From contig NC_134028.1 of the NCBI RefSeq assembly GCF_964204645.1, positions 4,686,501-4,750,500 on the forward strand: DNA of 64,000 bases, read 5' to 3'. Each line of letters opens with the position of its first letter. The first letter of the stretch is position 1. Shown here piece after piece: positions 47,701 through 61,100 of this stretch. This stretch comes from Tubulanus polymorphus (lineage: Eukaryota > Nemertea > Palaeonemertea > Tubulaniformes > Tubulanidae). The notes under the pieces are model-generated. The model was given only the letters and a program-made list of their open reading frames with translations. It had not been told where the DNA came from and made no database searches. A program made the position numbers and the translations under genes.

Positions 47701-49291
47701 TCAGTCTCAACGCAGTGTAACGTTCAGTGATCCGGTTATCGAGAATAAAACATCAATGAGTGATCAATGTGTGATCACTAATGTGTCTATAGAAGAGAAC
47801 GATTTACAACCGGTGTCTTCTGCTTCCGATCAATCAACTCAATCCTCCTCCTCACAATCACAGGTATTTCTCAGAGTTCAGATTTATAGAAGTGTTGTAC
47901 ATGACATCATAGTTTGTTTGCCCATCAGTGATGAAGACTTGCCGTTCATAACAACGAGAGATGATCAGGGGATTTACAAACTTCAAGGGTCTGTCATGTA
48001 AATCACTTATTGTGTTTGACACATGGATGTAAGATATGTATAAATCCATCACTGACAAGTTGAAACAGCGTGAAATTAATCAAATTTTCTGTTTGTTTAA
48101 TTCATAGTGCGTTTCATCGGGTTTTAGCAAAGTTTTACTCTTATTGAAGTCAGAATATAAGGTATACCGAACATCAGTAGTAAAATGAAGTTGTGATTTA
48201 TTGTGTTTTGTAGCGAAAACCCGGGACTTCCAAATCTCTGGAAGACCTTGAAGAGTTTTATTTCGATGATGTCATCACGCCGAGTTTATACAATGAGAAT
48301 CATATGAGACTTCAGGCTACGATGTCTTTAGACGCAGCGAACATTCCAACATCAGCAGCAGCAGCGGGATGTCGCAGTACTTCGCCTCATCCTGCTGAGG
48401 GCGATCACCTCACAACCGTTACTGCTGTGGATGCTGTACAGATGAGAACAGTATCAGAAACATTTCAATCATCGCATAATACTGAACATATAGAACAGAT
48501 AGATCAGAGAGCGCATGAAGTCAATCAAGGGGGTAAGAGATATCAATCAATTGGGACACTTGATTCTGATTTTGGTCAGGCAATAGCACTCTGGTTGATT
48601 TTATTTTAAAATGGCTCTAAGGCTTGGTGTTTGAGTTTGAATTTGTAGCATTCTCGAGTTAAGAGGAGTTGACTGTACCCGGTATACACTGATAGCTCTA
48701 TAAGGATCTTGGTAATGAGACTCATATTGATATCTATGTATATTTGAATAGATTATGAAGGCAACACAGAGGGTTGTGTGAATGAGAAATTTCTGTGTTC
48801 AACTCCGTACAACGATCACAATAAAAAGGTAAAACTGGCTGAATTACATTCTGGGAGACCAGTTGTCGCTCTCATACGTTAGTTAAAGTTAACACATGGA
48901 TAACTGACAGTTGGGATTGAAACTGATGGTTAAAGTTAACCACTGAACTGGTTAAAGTTAACCTATGGATTGACTAGCATAGTAACAATTAAACCTGCAT
49001 TGTTATCATGGCATTTATCCAAAGGTTAATTTTGGCCAACTTCTGTGTTACTGACCCCTGGTTGTTCTCAGAAGTTTTAAAGTAACTGGCTGTCTGTTAT
49101 AGGTTGTGAAAGTGATTGCGGAACCGGGTTACTCGACTATAGTCGAAACTGAAACTACATTTGACGGAGAAACAACGGAACACCTGGTGACGGCGAGTAG
49201 AACTAATCTGGAGACGGGCGATGTGGATGAGATGATCCCTCAACGAGCCTCGTCTCAAACTATTGTCGCCGAGGTCCGAGTCGAACGTTAA
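38738..49291 (+). CDS. TEX14: TEX14-like ankyrin-repeat pseudokinase, 26 exons, 1286 aa
   Basis: TEX14 is a catalytically dead kinase of germ-cell intercellular bridges and kinetochores in mammals. Exon ends (start-end): 38738-38864, 38986-39100, 39683-39946, 40113-40221, 40638-40759, 40940-41165, 41864-42033, 42127-42278, 42557-42759, 43213-43382, 43454-43525, 43776-43857, 43990-44141, 44364-44483, 44993-45106, 45181-45309, 45423-45594, 45904-46020, 46096-46175, 46381-46517, 46699-46806, 47192-47356, 47694-47863, 48214-48532, 48752-48828, 49103-49291. All junction phases agree (3861 nt). Ankyrin repeats occupy about residues 30-150 (DGQTALFGACYEGH, TPVHAACYSANI, GGDLRLHD). The kinase-like domain spans about 206-496 (GPYMVMER, KLRHPNILLLMGIC, YNWMAPEVM). 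The HRD triad is His351-Cys352-Asn353, DFG is Ser370-Asn371-Phe372, and no glycine loop is seen, so it should be inactive. The long C-terminal half is disordered and I do not recognise it. No GPPxxxY CEP55-binding motif is visible. Internal exons 10-25 are the least certain. Confidence 0.85.
39144..39240 (-). repeat. SINE/LINE-type tail in TEX14 intron 2
   Basis: On the minus strand AATAAA is followed by two to three CTGTAAA units, the same architecture as the element at 8869-8960. Confidence 0.45.
40260..40490. repeat. Imperfect tandem repeat in TEX14 intron 4
   Basis: Repeats of GGGCTGRCTAGATGATCAGG and GAGGTAGTCTCTCCCTCCTC, about 50-60 bp apart, four degenerate copies. Confidence 0.65.
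40490..40600 (+). repeat. Dispersed repeat, joined copy
   Basis: Same words as at 37428-37473 and 38218-38260, here contiguous, in TEX14 intron 4. Confidence 0.6.
41608..41660. repeat. Short perfect hairpin in TEX14 intron 6
   Basis: GAAGCTTCATCA, a six-base loop, then TGATGAAGCTTC (perfect 12-bp stem). It is flanked by a further direct copy of the GGTAAATG word. Confidence 0.65.
45745..45880. repeat. 20-bp tandem repeat in TEX14 intron 17
   Basis: About six units of TCCTGAACTGTAGAACTGGA. The reverse-complement theme (AGTTCCACAGTTCTGGA) is scattered in other introns at about 42066, 43675 and 46215, which suggests it was seeded by a dispersed element. Confidence 0.75.
47357..47640 (+). repeat. 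Duplicated exon-end and splice-site units in TEX14 intron 22
   Basis: The end of exon 22 with its donor (TCTAGCAGTG|GTTAGT) is repeated three more times downstream at about 80-90 and 45 bp intervals. Two of the copies have an acceptor-like CTCTACAG immediately before the repeated word. Confidence 0.7.
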
Positions 49292-49428
49292 TTGCTGCAT
49301 GATCTCTACTTCATTCTTAAATCATTTTAATATTTGATGGAATTAATTCATAGTTTGTTTTAAGGAAAAAGTTGTTTTCTATTGATATTTTTGTTACTGT
49401 TTATGCAATTGATGTTAGAATTCTGTGC

Positions 49429-49434
49429 AATAAA
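49429..49434 (+). promoter_or_regulatory. Polyadenylation signal of TEX14
   Basis: AATAAA 138 bp after the stop codon, followed by GT-rich sequence (GTTTGTGTGTGTTTTGGG), as expected for a cleavage site. Confidence 0.7.
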
Positions 49435-49544
49435 ACTGCAGTTCATTGTTTGTTTTAAACAAGAATTCTCATTGTACTGTGTTTGTGTGTGTTTTGGGAA
49501 CTTAATTTATTGAATGATGGTAGAAATCTCCCTTAAGCACAATT

Positions 49545-49770
49545 TGGACATACTCACTGACCCCCGTCTTTACTGGGCTGACTCACTGACCCCCAGTCTT
49601 TATACTGGGCTGACTGACCCTCTCGGCCTCAAGTCCCAAAGTCTATACTGGTGTCTGGAGCATGGACTGACTGACTCCCGGCCTGGTCTCTATACTTTAA
49701 TCGAGGCCTGAAGCTTGGACTGACTGACCCCCGGTTCCTGTTTCTATACTGAATCGTGGTCTGTAGTTAA
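49545..49770. repeat. Degenerate tandem repeat downstream of TEX14
   Basis: Units containing GACTGACTGACCCCCGG and TCTATACTG recur every 50-60 bp. Non-coding. Confidence 0.6.
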
Positions 49771-49779
49771 GACTAATTG

Positions 49780-51115
49780 TAAATCCATTTTGACGGGTGT
49801 TAATTGCAGCAGGAAGGAACGTAATTATCAGGAGCAGATGCAGGTGCGCGTTGCACCTGTGAGAGGAGATTCAGTTAACACTGATTGTCACCTAGAAATA
49901 GTGTTGAGCACCATCACGAGCAGCTGCATCGATTCAGCTGCAGTCCTGCGACAGGGCCGTACGGGGGTAGAAAAACCGAAAAATGGCAGGTCTGTTGGAT
50001 GTGGCAATAATTAATTTCCTATTGATGTCAATTTTGACCTTAGCAAAATAACTTATTGTAGAATTTTCCATGAAATAAAGTTTTATATTTGATTTTACAA
50101 AAATATGGCAATGATATTAGCAAAAAGGTAACTTTTCCAAGATTTCTGGGGCTGCGACTCCCAGCCATGTACGCGGGAGGGGGTAACTATCTTTCATCCA
50201 GATTTCCATCTCCACATCGTCGCAGACACGAAAGAGTGATTACATAAACACGAGTTGACGGAAATTTGAAAAAAAATAGATCATGCAGATATATTTCAGT
50301 AAATCTCACAAAATAAAAACATCAGATACTAAAAAGAAATCATCTCTATCATTACTACGAAATGCACAACAACAAAAAACCTTTTTTCTCTTTTCTTCTC
50401 TTTGCTCGCGAAATAGTATAAAGCAGCGTCCAGCAGTATAATTACACTGTAGATAATCACACTACTCTTCAATTTTATATAACTAACAGCAGTATATGAT
50501 ATGATAGGAGATCATAAAACTTATACTCAATAACAACAACTTCAGTGCATTAAGATCATCTTTACAGAAACTAACAACATTACGAACAATTTATTTTGTT
50601 TCTGTTTTAAACATTGATTTCATAGACTGAATTTTACAAAGCCAAATCTACTGAGAAAGACACGTCCGAAGGCAATAGAAATCACTGCGGCGCGCCTCTT
50701 AAGTACAAGTAACTAACAAGGTTTTGACAGTGAGCGGTGATCTGACACTTCATTCGGGTGCATTCAAAACAATCTCGGATTCATTATAGAAAAGCTGAGT
50801 GAAATTTCAAAAACACTTTCCCAAACAACAGTTAAAGTTCCAATCTCTTTTTGAGTTTCGATATTGAATGTTACGATCTATTGGGAGGGAACACACTCTG
50901 GATCCAGTTTCACTGATATGTCGAGTTAGCTTGACTTGACTTCAATGCCATACCCTCAATACAATCAAACTCGCGTTGTGAGACTGGATTCACATTTATA
51001 GGTGACGAGTCACATACTATTACTAACAGCACGCGACAATCTTGGTTACACATGCACTCTATTCAAAACCATCACCAGTTTTAATTCATCAAATCAATCA
51101 ATAATTCAACCCTTG
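49780..51115. other. Intergenic region between TEX14 and the minus-strand gene(s)
   Basis: I see no gene. The reading frame at 49790-50014 lacks an ATG context or splice support that would make it convincing. AT-rich, with several AATAAA sequences on either strand. Confidence 0.35.
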
Positions 51116-51308
51116 TTATTTGAAAGCCGGGGTGTGAGAGTATTTGAGTTCTAGTAAAGATGACGGACAGCCTTGTATCTTGTTACCGTTACGCAAAACA
51201 AGATCTTCTTGTTGCAGTTGTTTCTTTATTCGATACCAAGTTGCGTCTAAAACCGGGCCGTCTCTGCTGTGGTCATACATGTCTTTGTCATATCTAAAGC
51301 TCATTTTC
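51116..51308 (-). CDS. Candidate terminal exon D of an unidentified gene
   Basis: On the minus strand, an acceptor TTTTTGTCATTCAG precedes 64 open codons ending in a stop: one base completing a split codon, then KMSFRYDKDMYDHSRDG and so on to HTPAFK. The first nucleotide needs two bases from the upstream exon. The protein is polar and unrecognised. It could be the last exon of the gene starting at 56723 or of a separate small gene. Confidence 0.35.
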
Positions 51309-51439
51309 CTGAATGACAAAAACATGTTTCATCACATTAATACTTTTTGGAGCATTGTTTGATCTAATCGTGTTGAGTGACCAATAGAGTCGAATATCCA
51401 CGATCGAAACTATGTCCGCCGTAACTGGTGTAACCGGGA

Positions 51440-51650
51440 CCCTGTGCGTCCTACAACGATAGGAGTGCGAGCCCAGGCTTCAATGACAATAACTTTATTC
51501 CAAAAAGGCAAATCTCAAATCAAAAGGCATCATCCAGGAAAACTAGAACAAAAATATAACCCGACCCTAGCACGGAACACGTGAACCCGCAGCATAAGCA
51601 GCAAGTGCTTACCCCGCTAGACCAAGGTGAGTCCAATTGCGTATCAGTTC
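51440..51650 (-). mobile_element. tRNA-derived SINE
   Basis: Minus-strand head at about 51645-51570 has an A-box-like TGGTCTAGCGG and a degenerate B-box (GCGGGTTCACGTGTTCC). The body runs to AATAAAGTTATTGTCATTG near 51480. Too diverged for a functional tRNA. Confidence 0.6.
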
Positions 51651-52051
51651 AGTGGTGACTAGTTAGGTTTGGTGACTGATGACCAGTCAGGTGTGGTAAA
51701 CTGTCAATCAGTTTCTACTCACGAAGAAATACCCAAGATTCGGATTATCACTAATATCACTGGACTGATCATTGTAATTTGTGAGATATCAACAGTTAAA
51801 TCCATCGTGCGCACTTATGACACTAGCCCAGTTGATAGTTAAGAGTTGACCCTTGATTATTTCTATTTGCTTGAAAATTGATTGTCAGTTGAAGGTGGAG
51901 ATTTATTTGGAGAAACTGGCTGTCTTTATTAGTCATGCTTAAACAAAAACGAGAATGGTGCGTGAGTTTATAAAAAGCTGCAGAAAGTGTGTAGAAGAGC
52001 AGGCACAGATCTAACAGTAGAATTTATATGATCAGGAAATGTAATTTACAG

Positions 52052-52341
52052 GGGAATCATTATTGAGAGGTCTGTGTGATGATATACTGATGAAGCTGAC
52101 CACCACTAACACGCGTAGTTTGATTCAATCTCTGAAGCAATTATTGCTTATCACGGATGATTTCTCCGGGGATTTTATTGGCGATAAATTGCGAAAATGT
52201 ACATTGATATCATCTATTCAGCCCGACACCGCACTGAGACCCGGTCCATGTGTCGATCACGCTTTCCATCGACTTCTCGAGCTCGTGAGGAGTTCACTTT
52301 TACAAAACAAATTGATACGACTTGCGACAAATAAACTTTGG
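52052..52341 (+). other. Orphan exon-like open frame, plus strand
   Basis: An acceptor-like ATTTACAG is followed by 96 open codons (ESLLRGLCDDILMKLTTTN at the start, LLELVRSSLLQNKLIRLATN near the end) and a GT after CTTTGG. The helical leucine-rich composition is more protein-like than most chance frames here. I do not recognise a family and find no partner exons, so it may be a gene relic. Confidence 0.25.
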
Positions 52342-52375
52342 GTCTGCGTCCGATTGACAAAACAACTATTAACTA

Positions 52376-52550
52376 TTAGACTTTGAAATGCTTGACTCGA
52401 GATGGCAAGTTGTCGTTTGGTTTCCAGGCAAGGAATTCATCTGGATGCAACATAGGGTACATTCTATCTACAGGTGTATTGTCAGTATTCCGATGGTGGA
52501 TAGGTTTACAGTTGACGACGCCTAGCTTGCCGAGAGTGGACCGATACGAC
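52376..52550 (-). CDS. Candidate terminal exon C (HPxEFLxW motif)
   Basis: Acceptor TTATACGTACAG, then 57 residues and a stop: SYRSTLGKLGVVNCKPIHH, then RMYPMLHPDEFLAWKP. It starts in the same phase as candidates A, B and D. The motif Y-x-x-(L/I)-H-P-x-E-F-L-x-W is shared with candidate B, so the two are probably duplicates. Function unknown. Confidence 0.45.
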
Positions 52551-53033
52551 CTGTACGTATAAAAAATAAACAAAAGCAATGCAAGAGTTTAGAATAATTA
52601 ATATAAGCAGTTTTAAACGTGCAATAAAAGCCACTTCAAGCATAAAACAAAATCAGTGCTCAGCAAAAAATGAAACGGTATTTTGAAATCGGACACTCTG
52701 CTTTTTGCACCAACGCAAATATCTTAAACGTTACAAAATGTGTACGTAAGATATATGAATAAAAGCTGGTTCCCCAGGCGCGAATTGAAAATAGAGACAG
52801 TTCCTTTATTTCGATGGATGAAAATAGGTTAAACCTGATCTTATTTCACAAACTGACTCGACGGCGGAACCGTTTCAGAATGTTCTCGCTGCCCGGTCCC
52901 TTCATGTCCCGTCCAAAGTCTTTCTAAGAACTATACATATAGCACATAATAATGTTCTTTTTCAGTTGTCAAAAACATTGAGTAACTAAGAATTGCATGC
53001 TACTAAATCAAGCACTTGTCAAAAGGACCACCA

Positions 53034-53292
53034 TTACAGACTACCCAAAAGAAGCTGGGATTTTTGCCGCCGAAAGTTAGGATTTTGAATATCGGGTAAA
53101 ATTGTAGGCATATCCCAGTGTAAGAACTCTAGTGGGTGTATGATGCTATAAACATCATCACGCTTTAATTTCAACAGATAATTCGGTGGTTTTCGTTTAA
53201 CGGGAGAGCGCACTTCCCTGTGCGCGGCCGATGTCGTCTGTTGGTTGATCGCTGGTAAAAACAACCCGCGTCGCTTCGTCATCGCCGCAGAT
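53034..53292 (-). CDS. Candidate terminal exon B (HPxEFLxW motif)
   Basis: Acceptor GAATTTTGCAG, then 85 residues and a stop: SAAMTKRRGLFLPAINQQ, PPNYLLKLKRDDVYSIIHP, EFLHWDMPTILPDIQNP. The frame is open upstream of the acceptor to 53516, so an intronless 160-residue protein beginning there is an alternative. Basic and unrecognised. Confidence 0.45.
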
Positions 53293-53886
53293 CTGCAAAA
53301 TTCATAAAACTTATCGACACACGATTTTTTTTTTTCATTGCTTGTAGTCACACAATTCTTATCCTTATTGGATTTCCAAGCCAAGGGTGGTTTGAGGGTT
53401 ACTTTGGGGCTGTAGAAACAGTTTTTAGAGCGGGATAATATTTTCCTTTGTTGCATCATCTTGATCAAAGCTCTGAGTCGAATTCGAAGTTCATTATCAT
53501 GTATATTATAATACATGTATATATCAGTTTTTCATTTCCATTGCTTCGAAAAAAGAAAATTAATTCAGTCGCATTTATTTGTTTTTCGTTGATTTTATTT
53601 CAAAAGAAAACAAAACAAAAACCAAACAATGGTTAATATACGTATAGTTGTTCAAAAGCAGTCGAATGTATTTGTATTTCACGCTATCCTGTATATTTCA
53701 GGTTCCAAAAGCCATATTACTGTCATTTTTCTAAAGCTTATAATTCGTACTTCTGGTGTCATTTCATGATTGTCACGCTTTTACAGATGAAAATAACTTA
53801 AAGCAACTGTTATTTGTAAATTGTTATATCTATGGTAGCCTATTTTCGAATTTCTTCATGGACTTTTCGAAATAATTTTTCGGTCC

Positions 53887-54136
53887 TTAATGCGGGGTTT
53901 GCATCATGACTTGTACATGAAAGTCCCCATTTAATTTGCGTAGAATATCGAATTTGTCTTTTTGTAAATGTTGCCTGCGGTTATTACGGTTTTCGTCACA
54001 CGTATAAGCCGTATTGTCTTTATTGTTATCGTACATAACTGTGTAAGCGGCGTCTACGTGAGGCATGCGCGAGTGGCGCCCTCTATAGCGGTTCCAGAAC
54101 CCATCGTCATTCAGTCGGAATCGATCGAGCTTCAGC
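53887..54136 (-). CDS. Candidate terminal exon A
   Basis: Acceptor TTGCTTGTGTTTTAG, then 82 residues and a stop: LKLDRFRLNDDGFWNRYRG, DAAYTVMYDNNKDNTAY, KFDILRKLNGDFHVQVM. Same starting phase as B, C and D but without the HPxEFLxW motif. Family unknown. Confidence 0.4.
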
Positions 54137-54386
54137 CTAAAACACAAGCAAATGACTCCTTTACTCGACTGAATAACACGGCGCGAACATTGTGATCCGA
54201 ATTTATAACTCCAAATCTAGTATGGCTGCCAGGCAGCCATACGGTGCATGTCATAGTTTCAGATTACTTTCAAATGCCTAAGTTGAAATTTCAAAATGTG
54301 ATTGAAAAAATGTGTCATGCTTTACAATCATCATGTGTGTTTTAATAAAGTTCTAACTTTTAAGATTTTAGGAATAGCAAATTTAT

Positions 54387-56636
<2,250 letters not shown>

Positions 56637-56723
56637 CATTGCTTGTCTTCTAAGCGCCTCCTGCTTTCTTTCGAGAACTCGTTGTTTTCGCAAAGCTTCC
56701 ATGTGATATTGATAGGAAGTCAT
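56637..56723 (-). CDS. Putative first coding exon of an unidentified gene, possibly ciliary
   Basis: ATG at 56723 opens a basic, helical 29-residue stretch (MTSYQYHMEALRKQRVLER onward) ending at a good donor (ATG|GTAAAT) in phase 0. About 80 bp upstream is an RFX X-box-like site, and beyond it an NRF1-like site. The frame is also open further upstream, through the X-box, so the start is a choice based on the promoter motifs. Charged coiled-coil-like composition; no family recognised. Confidence 0.4.
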
Positions 56724-56801
56724 TTCGTACGGTTTTTCGATAATTCTATGTAGATTTGACAGTTCTGCAGTATCAACAGTACAGTACTGCGGTTTACTGA
56801 A

Positions 56802-56816
56802 GTTTCCAATGGCAAC
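56802..56816. promoter_or_regulatory. RFX X-box-like motif
   Basis: GTTTCC-AAT-GGCAAC: one half-site is perfect and the other has one mismatch to the GTNRCC(N0-3)RGYAAC consensus recognised by RFX factors at ciliary gene promoters. Confidence 0.5.
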
Positions 56817-56828
56817 CCAAAAAAGCTG

Positions 56829-56840
56829 GCGCATGCGTAG
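56829..56840. promoter_or_regulatory. NRF1-like motif
   Basis: GGCGCATGCGTA, one base from the GCGCATGCGC core of NRF1 sites that mark many broad promoters. Confidence 0.45.
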
Positions 56841-57229
56841 CCTTGTAAGAACTTTAGCCTCGATTTCAGATTGGTGCAACTCACTGGCAACTGTTTGATT
56901 ATGTGATACACTATTTACTCAATGATTAAATGAATATTTTTTACATGTTTACTTATATTTAACTCTTTGTTTTTAGTATTTTGAGGTTTTATTAATGGGA
57001 ATTGAACGGTTTCTGGGATATCCTAAACCAGGGGAGCAGTTCTAGGGGCTATATAATTTGCGGGAATTTTAATTCTACTATATTTCATCACTCTACTCAT
57101 ACGAAGGTTATATTAAGCTAAGGGGGTCCAACTTGGATTTATCGAAAGAGTAAATTAATGAAATCAAGCTTCAATTTCTTAGCCTATTTAATTAGACGTA
57201 GTGTGTGGATTGATTGTACAGTGGGTTTA

Positions 57230-57456
57230 TAAATACTGGCTGATCCCTAGTAAATACGGGGCTCACACGGCGAAACGGACGGGTAATAGAGAACGTCGCG
57301 AGAACGGATCTGATAGTGACCACTACCGCGCAGCATAGTGTGCATGTGCTGACAATTCCCTCCTCTCTAAACACGATCTAAACCCTGTTTTAACACCGAT
57401 ACGACGCGTCTGATGTATTAATATCGACGGCTCTATATTAATCAGTTGCTATCGAG
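57230..57456 (+). promoter_or_regulatory. Promoter and 5' UTR exon of G3BP
   Basis: A CpG-rich stretch (CACACGGCGAAACGGACGGG, GAACGTCGCGAGAACGG) leads to a splice donor GAG|GTAAG at 57456, with the next acceptor at 58150 just before the G3BP ATG. The transcription start is not located. The promoter is divergent from the minus-strand exon at 56723, about 0.6-0.7 kb away. Confidence 0.5.
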
Positions 57457-58173
57457 GTAAGATTTCTATTAAATCGTCTCAAATTAGGTGAATTATCGTT
57501 GAATTTTGTCTCGTGTTGAGGCGAATTTCACTCAGCCGTTTTGCTTTTGGGGTATCCATCCATTACGTCGTAGTAAAAAAGAAAGGATAAACCAGGGTCT
57601 GTCGCCATTCAGATAGTTTTTTAATCAATTTTTGATTTAATTCATAGCGAGAAATATCTTTTGAACACTCGAATTTGTTCGGTTTTTGATTGCTAGTGGA
57701 TATTTTATTTCGAGTCATGATGCATAATTACTCACTCACTCATTGTGAAATCGCTACTTTGCACTTCAATTGCTCATTATTGTCGGGGGAAGCCTATAGA
57801 AATGTGTATAGTTGGTTTTAATCTTGTGATACAAATATTCAAACATTTAACAAGTTTAATATCGATAGATTGTATTGGCCTTAGATAAGGTTTCACTTTA
57901 GTTGATGATGCATCATTTTTGTGAAACTTGGAAGTCTGCAGTTTCCCTCTTTTTCAATGTATTCCGTACATAATAGTGCTGGGTCAATCCAGTTTCACAA
58001 AAAGGTTTACCCGTAGAATAAAGTGATATCTATGAATTAATTCAATTTAGAAGTTGATCCTATTATATTTGTGAAAGTGATTTGATAGATTGTAGGCCTA
58101 GACGAAGTATGAATGTTTTATCTGATGCCTTACTCTCTCTTGTATTTCAGCTAATCACTGTAAAAATCAAGTC

Positions 58174-61100
58174 ATGGTCATGGAAACGCCCACTCCACAA
58201 TGTGTTGGTCGTGAATTTGTGAGGCAATATTATACAATGCTTCACGAGGCGCCGCAGTATCTTCATAGGTTAGTATATAACTCCAACAATCCCTCTCACT
58301 CAGTCCAACCATAGAACTATAAGCGAATGAGATCGTCGACAAAAATACAGCTACTGTCTGTCACACATGCTCTTCGTGCGACGTTTTGGTCCGTAATTTC
58401 GTTAATAATCGGTTGATCTGTAAATATTATGCATCAGTTTGTTCAGTAAGGAATTTGCATTCAGAAATAAATCATGAACTGGCAGAAATTTGTTTGTGTT
58501 TTCTTCTATCAGCGATAGTTTACCTAGCATACGCTCGCGTAATGCTGAAAAACGGCTTTTATGGCCCGTCACGTGGCGCCACCTACTGTATTTTGATATG
58601 CTAATGAGCAGGTGATGACGTCACTGTAACGTTTCCGAGCGTCCGCGGAGCGGATTTTTCAGCATTACGCGAGCGTGTATGCTGAGTAAACTATCGCTCA
58701 TGAATGAAAACAAAAACAACTTAAGTGAAAATTTCTGAATGCAAATTCCTCACTGAACAAATTGATGCATAATAAAGGTAGATAAACCGATTATTGACGA
58801 AATTACGGACCAAAACGTCGCACGGAGAGTAGGTGTGACAGACAGTAGGTACTATTGGTAATCTTGTGTTTAGTGCCCTCATGGTTAGCAGTAATCAATG
58901 ATTTTATCGACCGGTTGTCGGTCATTATTCATAATTAGCGGATTTGTTTAAGTTATAAAACTCAACCACATGTTTTAAGAAAAAACTATGCATAATGCTC
59001 GCCAAAAATGTATCTGGGAATCTGTTGTTGATCGACATCTATGTGGGTGCTAAACAACTTGAAGATCATAAAGGCAAATGTGTAGTGAGTCACTGTGACG
59101 TCACAGAGTTCGTCTTTCCATTTGGTCAACTCTCAACAAACCCACCATCCCCCCTGGTTAGATAGGATCGCAACTGCTATCGCTCATCCAAGCCATTACT
59201 TCACTGTAATTCATGTTCTTATGATTAATATTTGGTATTTGCAGGTTTTATAGTCAGAATTCCAGTTTTGTACACGGCGGTGTTGAGAAACCTGGTGAAG
59301 AACAGCCTCCTGTAATGGGACAATCGGTAAGTGTATGACTGATCATTACAATATTCTCAGTAGAATCATTACGTTGACTCCTTATTAAATACATCGTGTA
59401 TCATTTTAATCTTGTGTTTCTAGGAAATACATAAGAAGGTGATGTCATTGAACTTCAGAGATTGTCACGCTAAGATCAGACAGGTTGATAGTCAGGCTAC
59501 TGTTGGTAGTGCTGTGGTTATACAGGTAATAACATAGATCATTTATCTTTCAGTAGCTTTGTTTTAGAGAAAATTGGAGGGTATTGACTACTCACTGGAA
59601 AAGTCAGATAATTTGAATTTTTGGTGTCTTGTTCTCGCTGGTGACAAATGGCACGAGGAACCTCTTAATAAGAATCAGTCCCCACTGAGGATATCTAACG
59701 ATTGTTAGCAGTGAATGCTTGGTCAAGGATCAGGAAAATAGATCTGGAAAATTTGGAATCCTTAATTCATTCTATGAAGACTCCGTACAGATCTGCTTTG
59801 CTTGTGTACCTGTCGTGATATATTGTTTATTGTTTCTACAGGTAACCGGTGAACTATCTAATAACGGTCAACCGATGAGACGCTTCATGCAAACGTTCGT
59901 TCTCGCTCCTCAATCGCCGAAGAAATATTACGTGCATAACGACATATTTCGATACCAGGACGAAGTTTTCTCCGATTCTGATGAAGAGAAAGATGAAGAG
60001 GAACTGATTGGTAAGATGACTATAGAACCCGCTTCTTAATATACGCGAGTCTCTGACCTGCCATTTTGGAAAATATCTGCCAGTTCCTTAAAATCTGAGG
60101 CAAGCATAGTCTAGCGTAGATGAGGGCCCTGGTTCCGTAGTCTAGTCCCTATCTGATCTAAAGAGTGGACTTTTGTTAGATGCGTTATACAACCAAGATG
60201 GTCTTAAGCCGGGCGTAGGTCGACCTTGCGACGCGATCGTTGCGTTGCGTCACAAGTGGGCGTAAGACGGTTGCGACGCGATTGTCAGCGACTAGTTGCT
60301 CCCAGTCGCAAGAGCGCGTTGATCGATAGCGACGGTTGCGTCGCGTCGCAGAAAGTAGAACATGTGCGACTGGCGTCGCTGGCAGTCGCAAGGTAGCGTA
60401 GGTCGGTGAGTCGTTGCGACGCGATCGTCACTGGCGGTCGCAGTGAATCGCGTCGCAGTGTCGCAAGGCCGACCTACGCCCGCCATTAGACTGTTCTTAG
60501 TGGAAGTCATGACTATGGACGGGTCTCTCAGTTGATAATACATGATACTCGGACTGCCTCGTAATTCACTTACACGATCTACTGTTTTGTTCATTCGCGA
60601 CTTCATTGTGATGTGATTTTGATTTTACAGATTCTGAGACTGAGATTCTGGAAACGGCGTCGCAGCCCGACGAAGTGCAAGAAATGCCGATTTCTAGCTA
60701 CGAACAGCAAGTGAATCCGCCGATCATGAGGTGTTTCAATCATTCAATTTCCACACTTTTATCATGTGATATTTCGATGATATCTAACCATTGATCGATT
60801 GTTTTGTAGCAATGGAACGTCTCATTTGATCGATGGTCCCGTTGACACGTCTCAGTCCGATATCGATCCCGAACCGATAACGATCTCAACCGCCGGCGCC
60901 CCCTGCGTGGAGGACGTCGTTCCGGTTGTTCCCGTAGAACCGGAGGTCGATGAAGAGCCTGAGGAGGAGAAACAACGAGAGGAGGAACCGCCGACTGTCA
61001 TCATCGGTAAAGAGGAAGAACTAGAAACTGAACCGCTTTCTGAACAGGACATGCAAGGTTGGTCCTTAAGATTGTTTGTAGTAAGATGGAACAAATCTTA

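Noticed and set aside
51570-51645. Functional tRNA gene on the minus strand
   Set aside because: B-box is broken by extra bases and arms do not pair; better explained as a SINE head.
60185-60606. Minus-strand frames in the G3BP intron
   Set aside because: They read through a GC-rich MITE with terminal inverted repeats.
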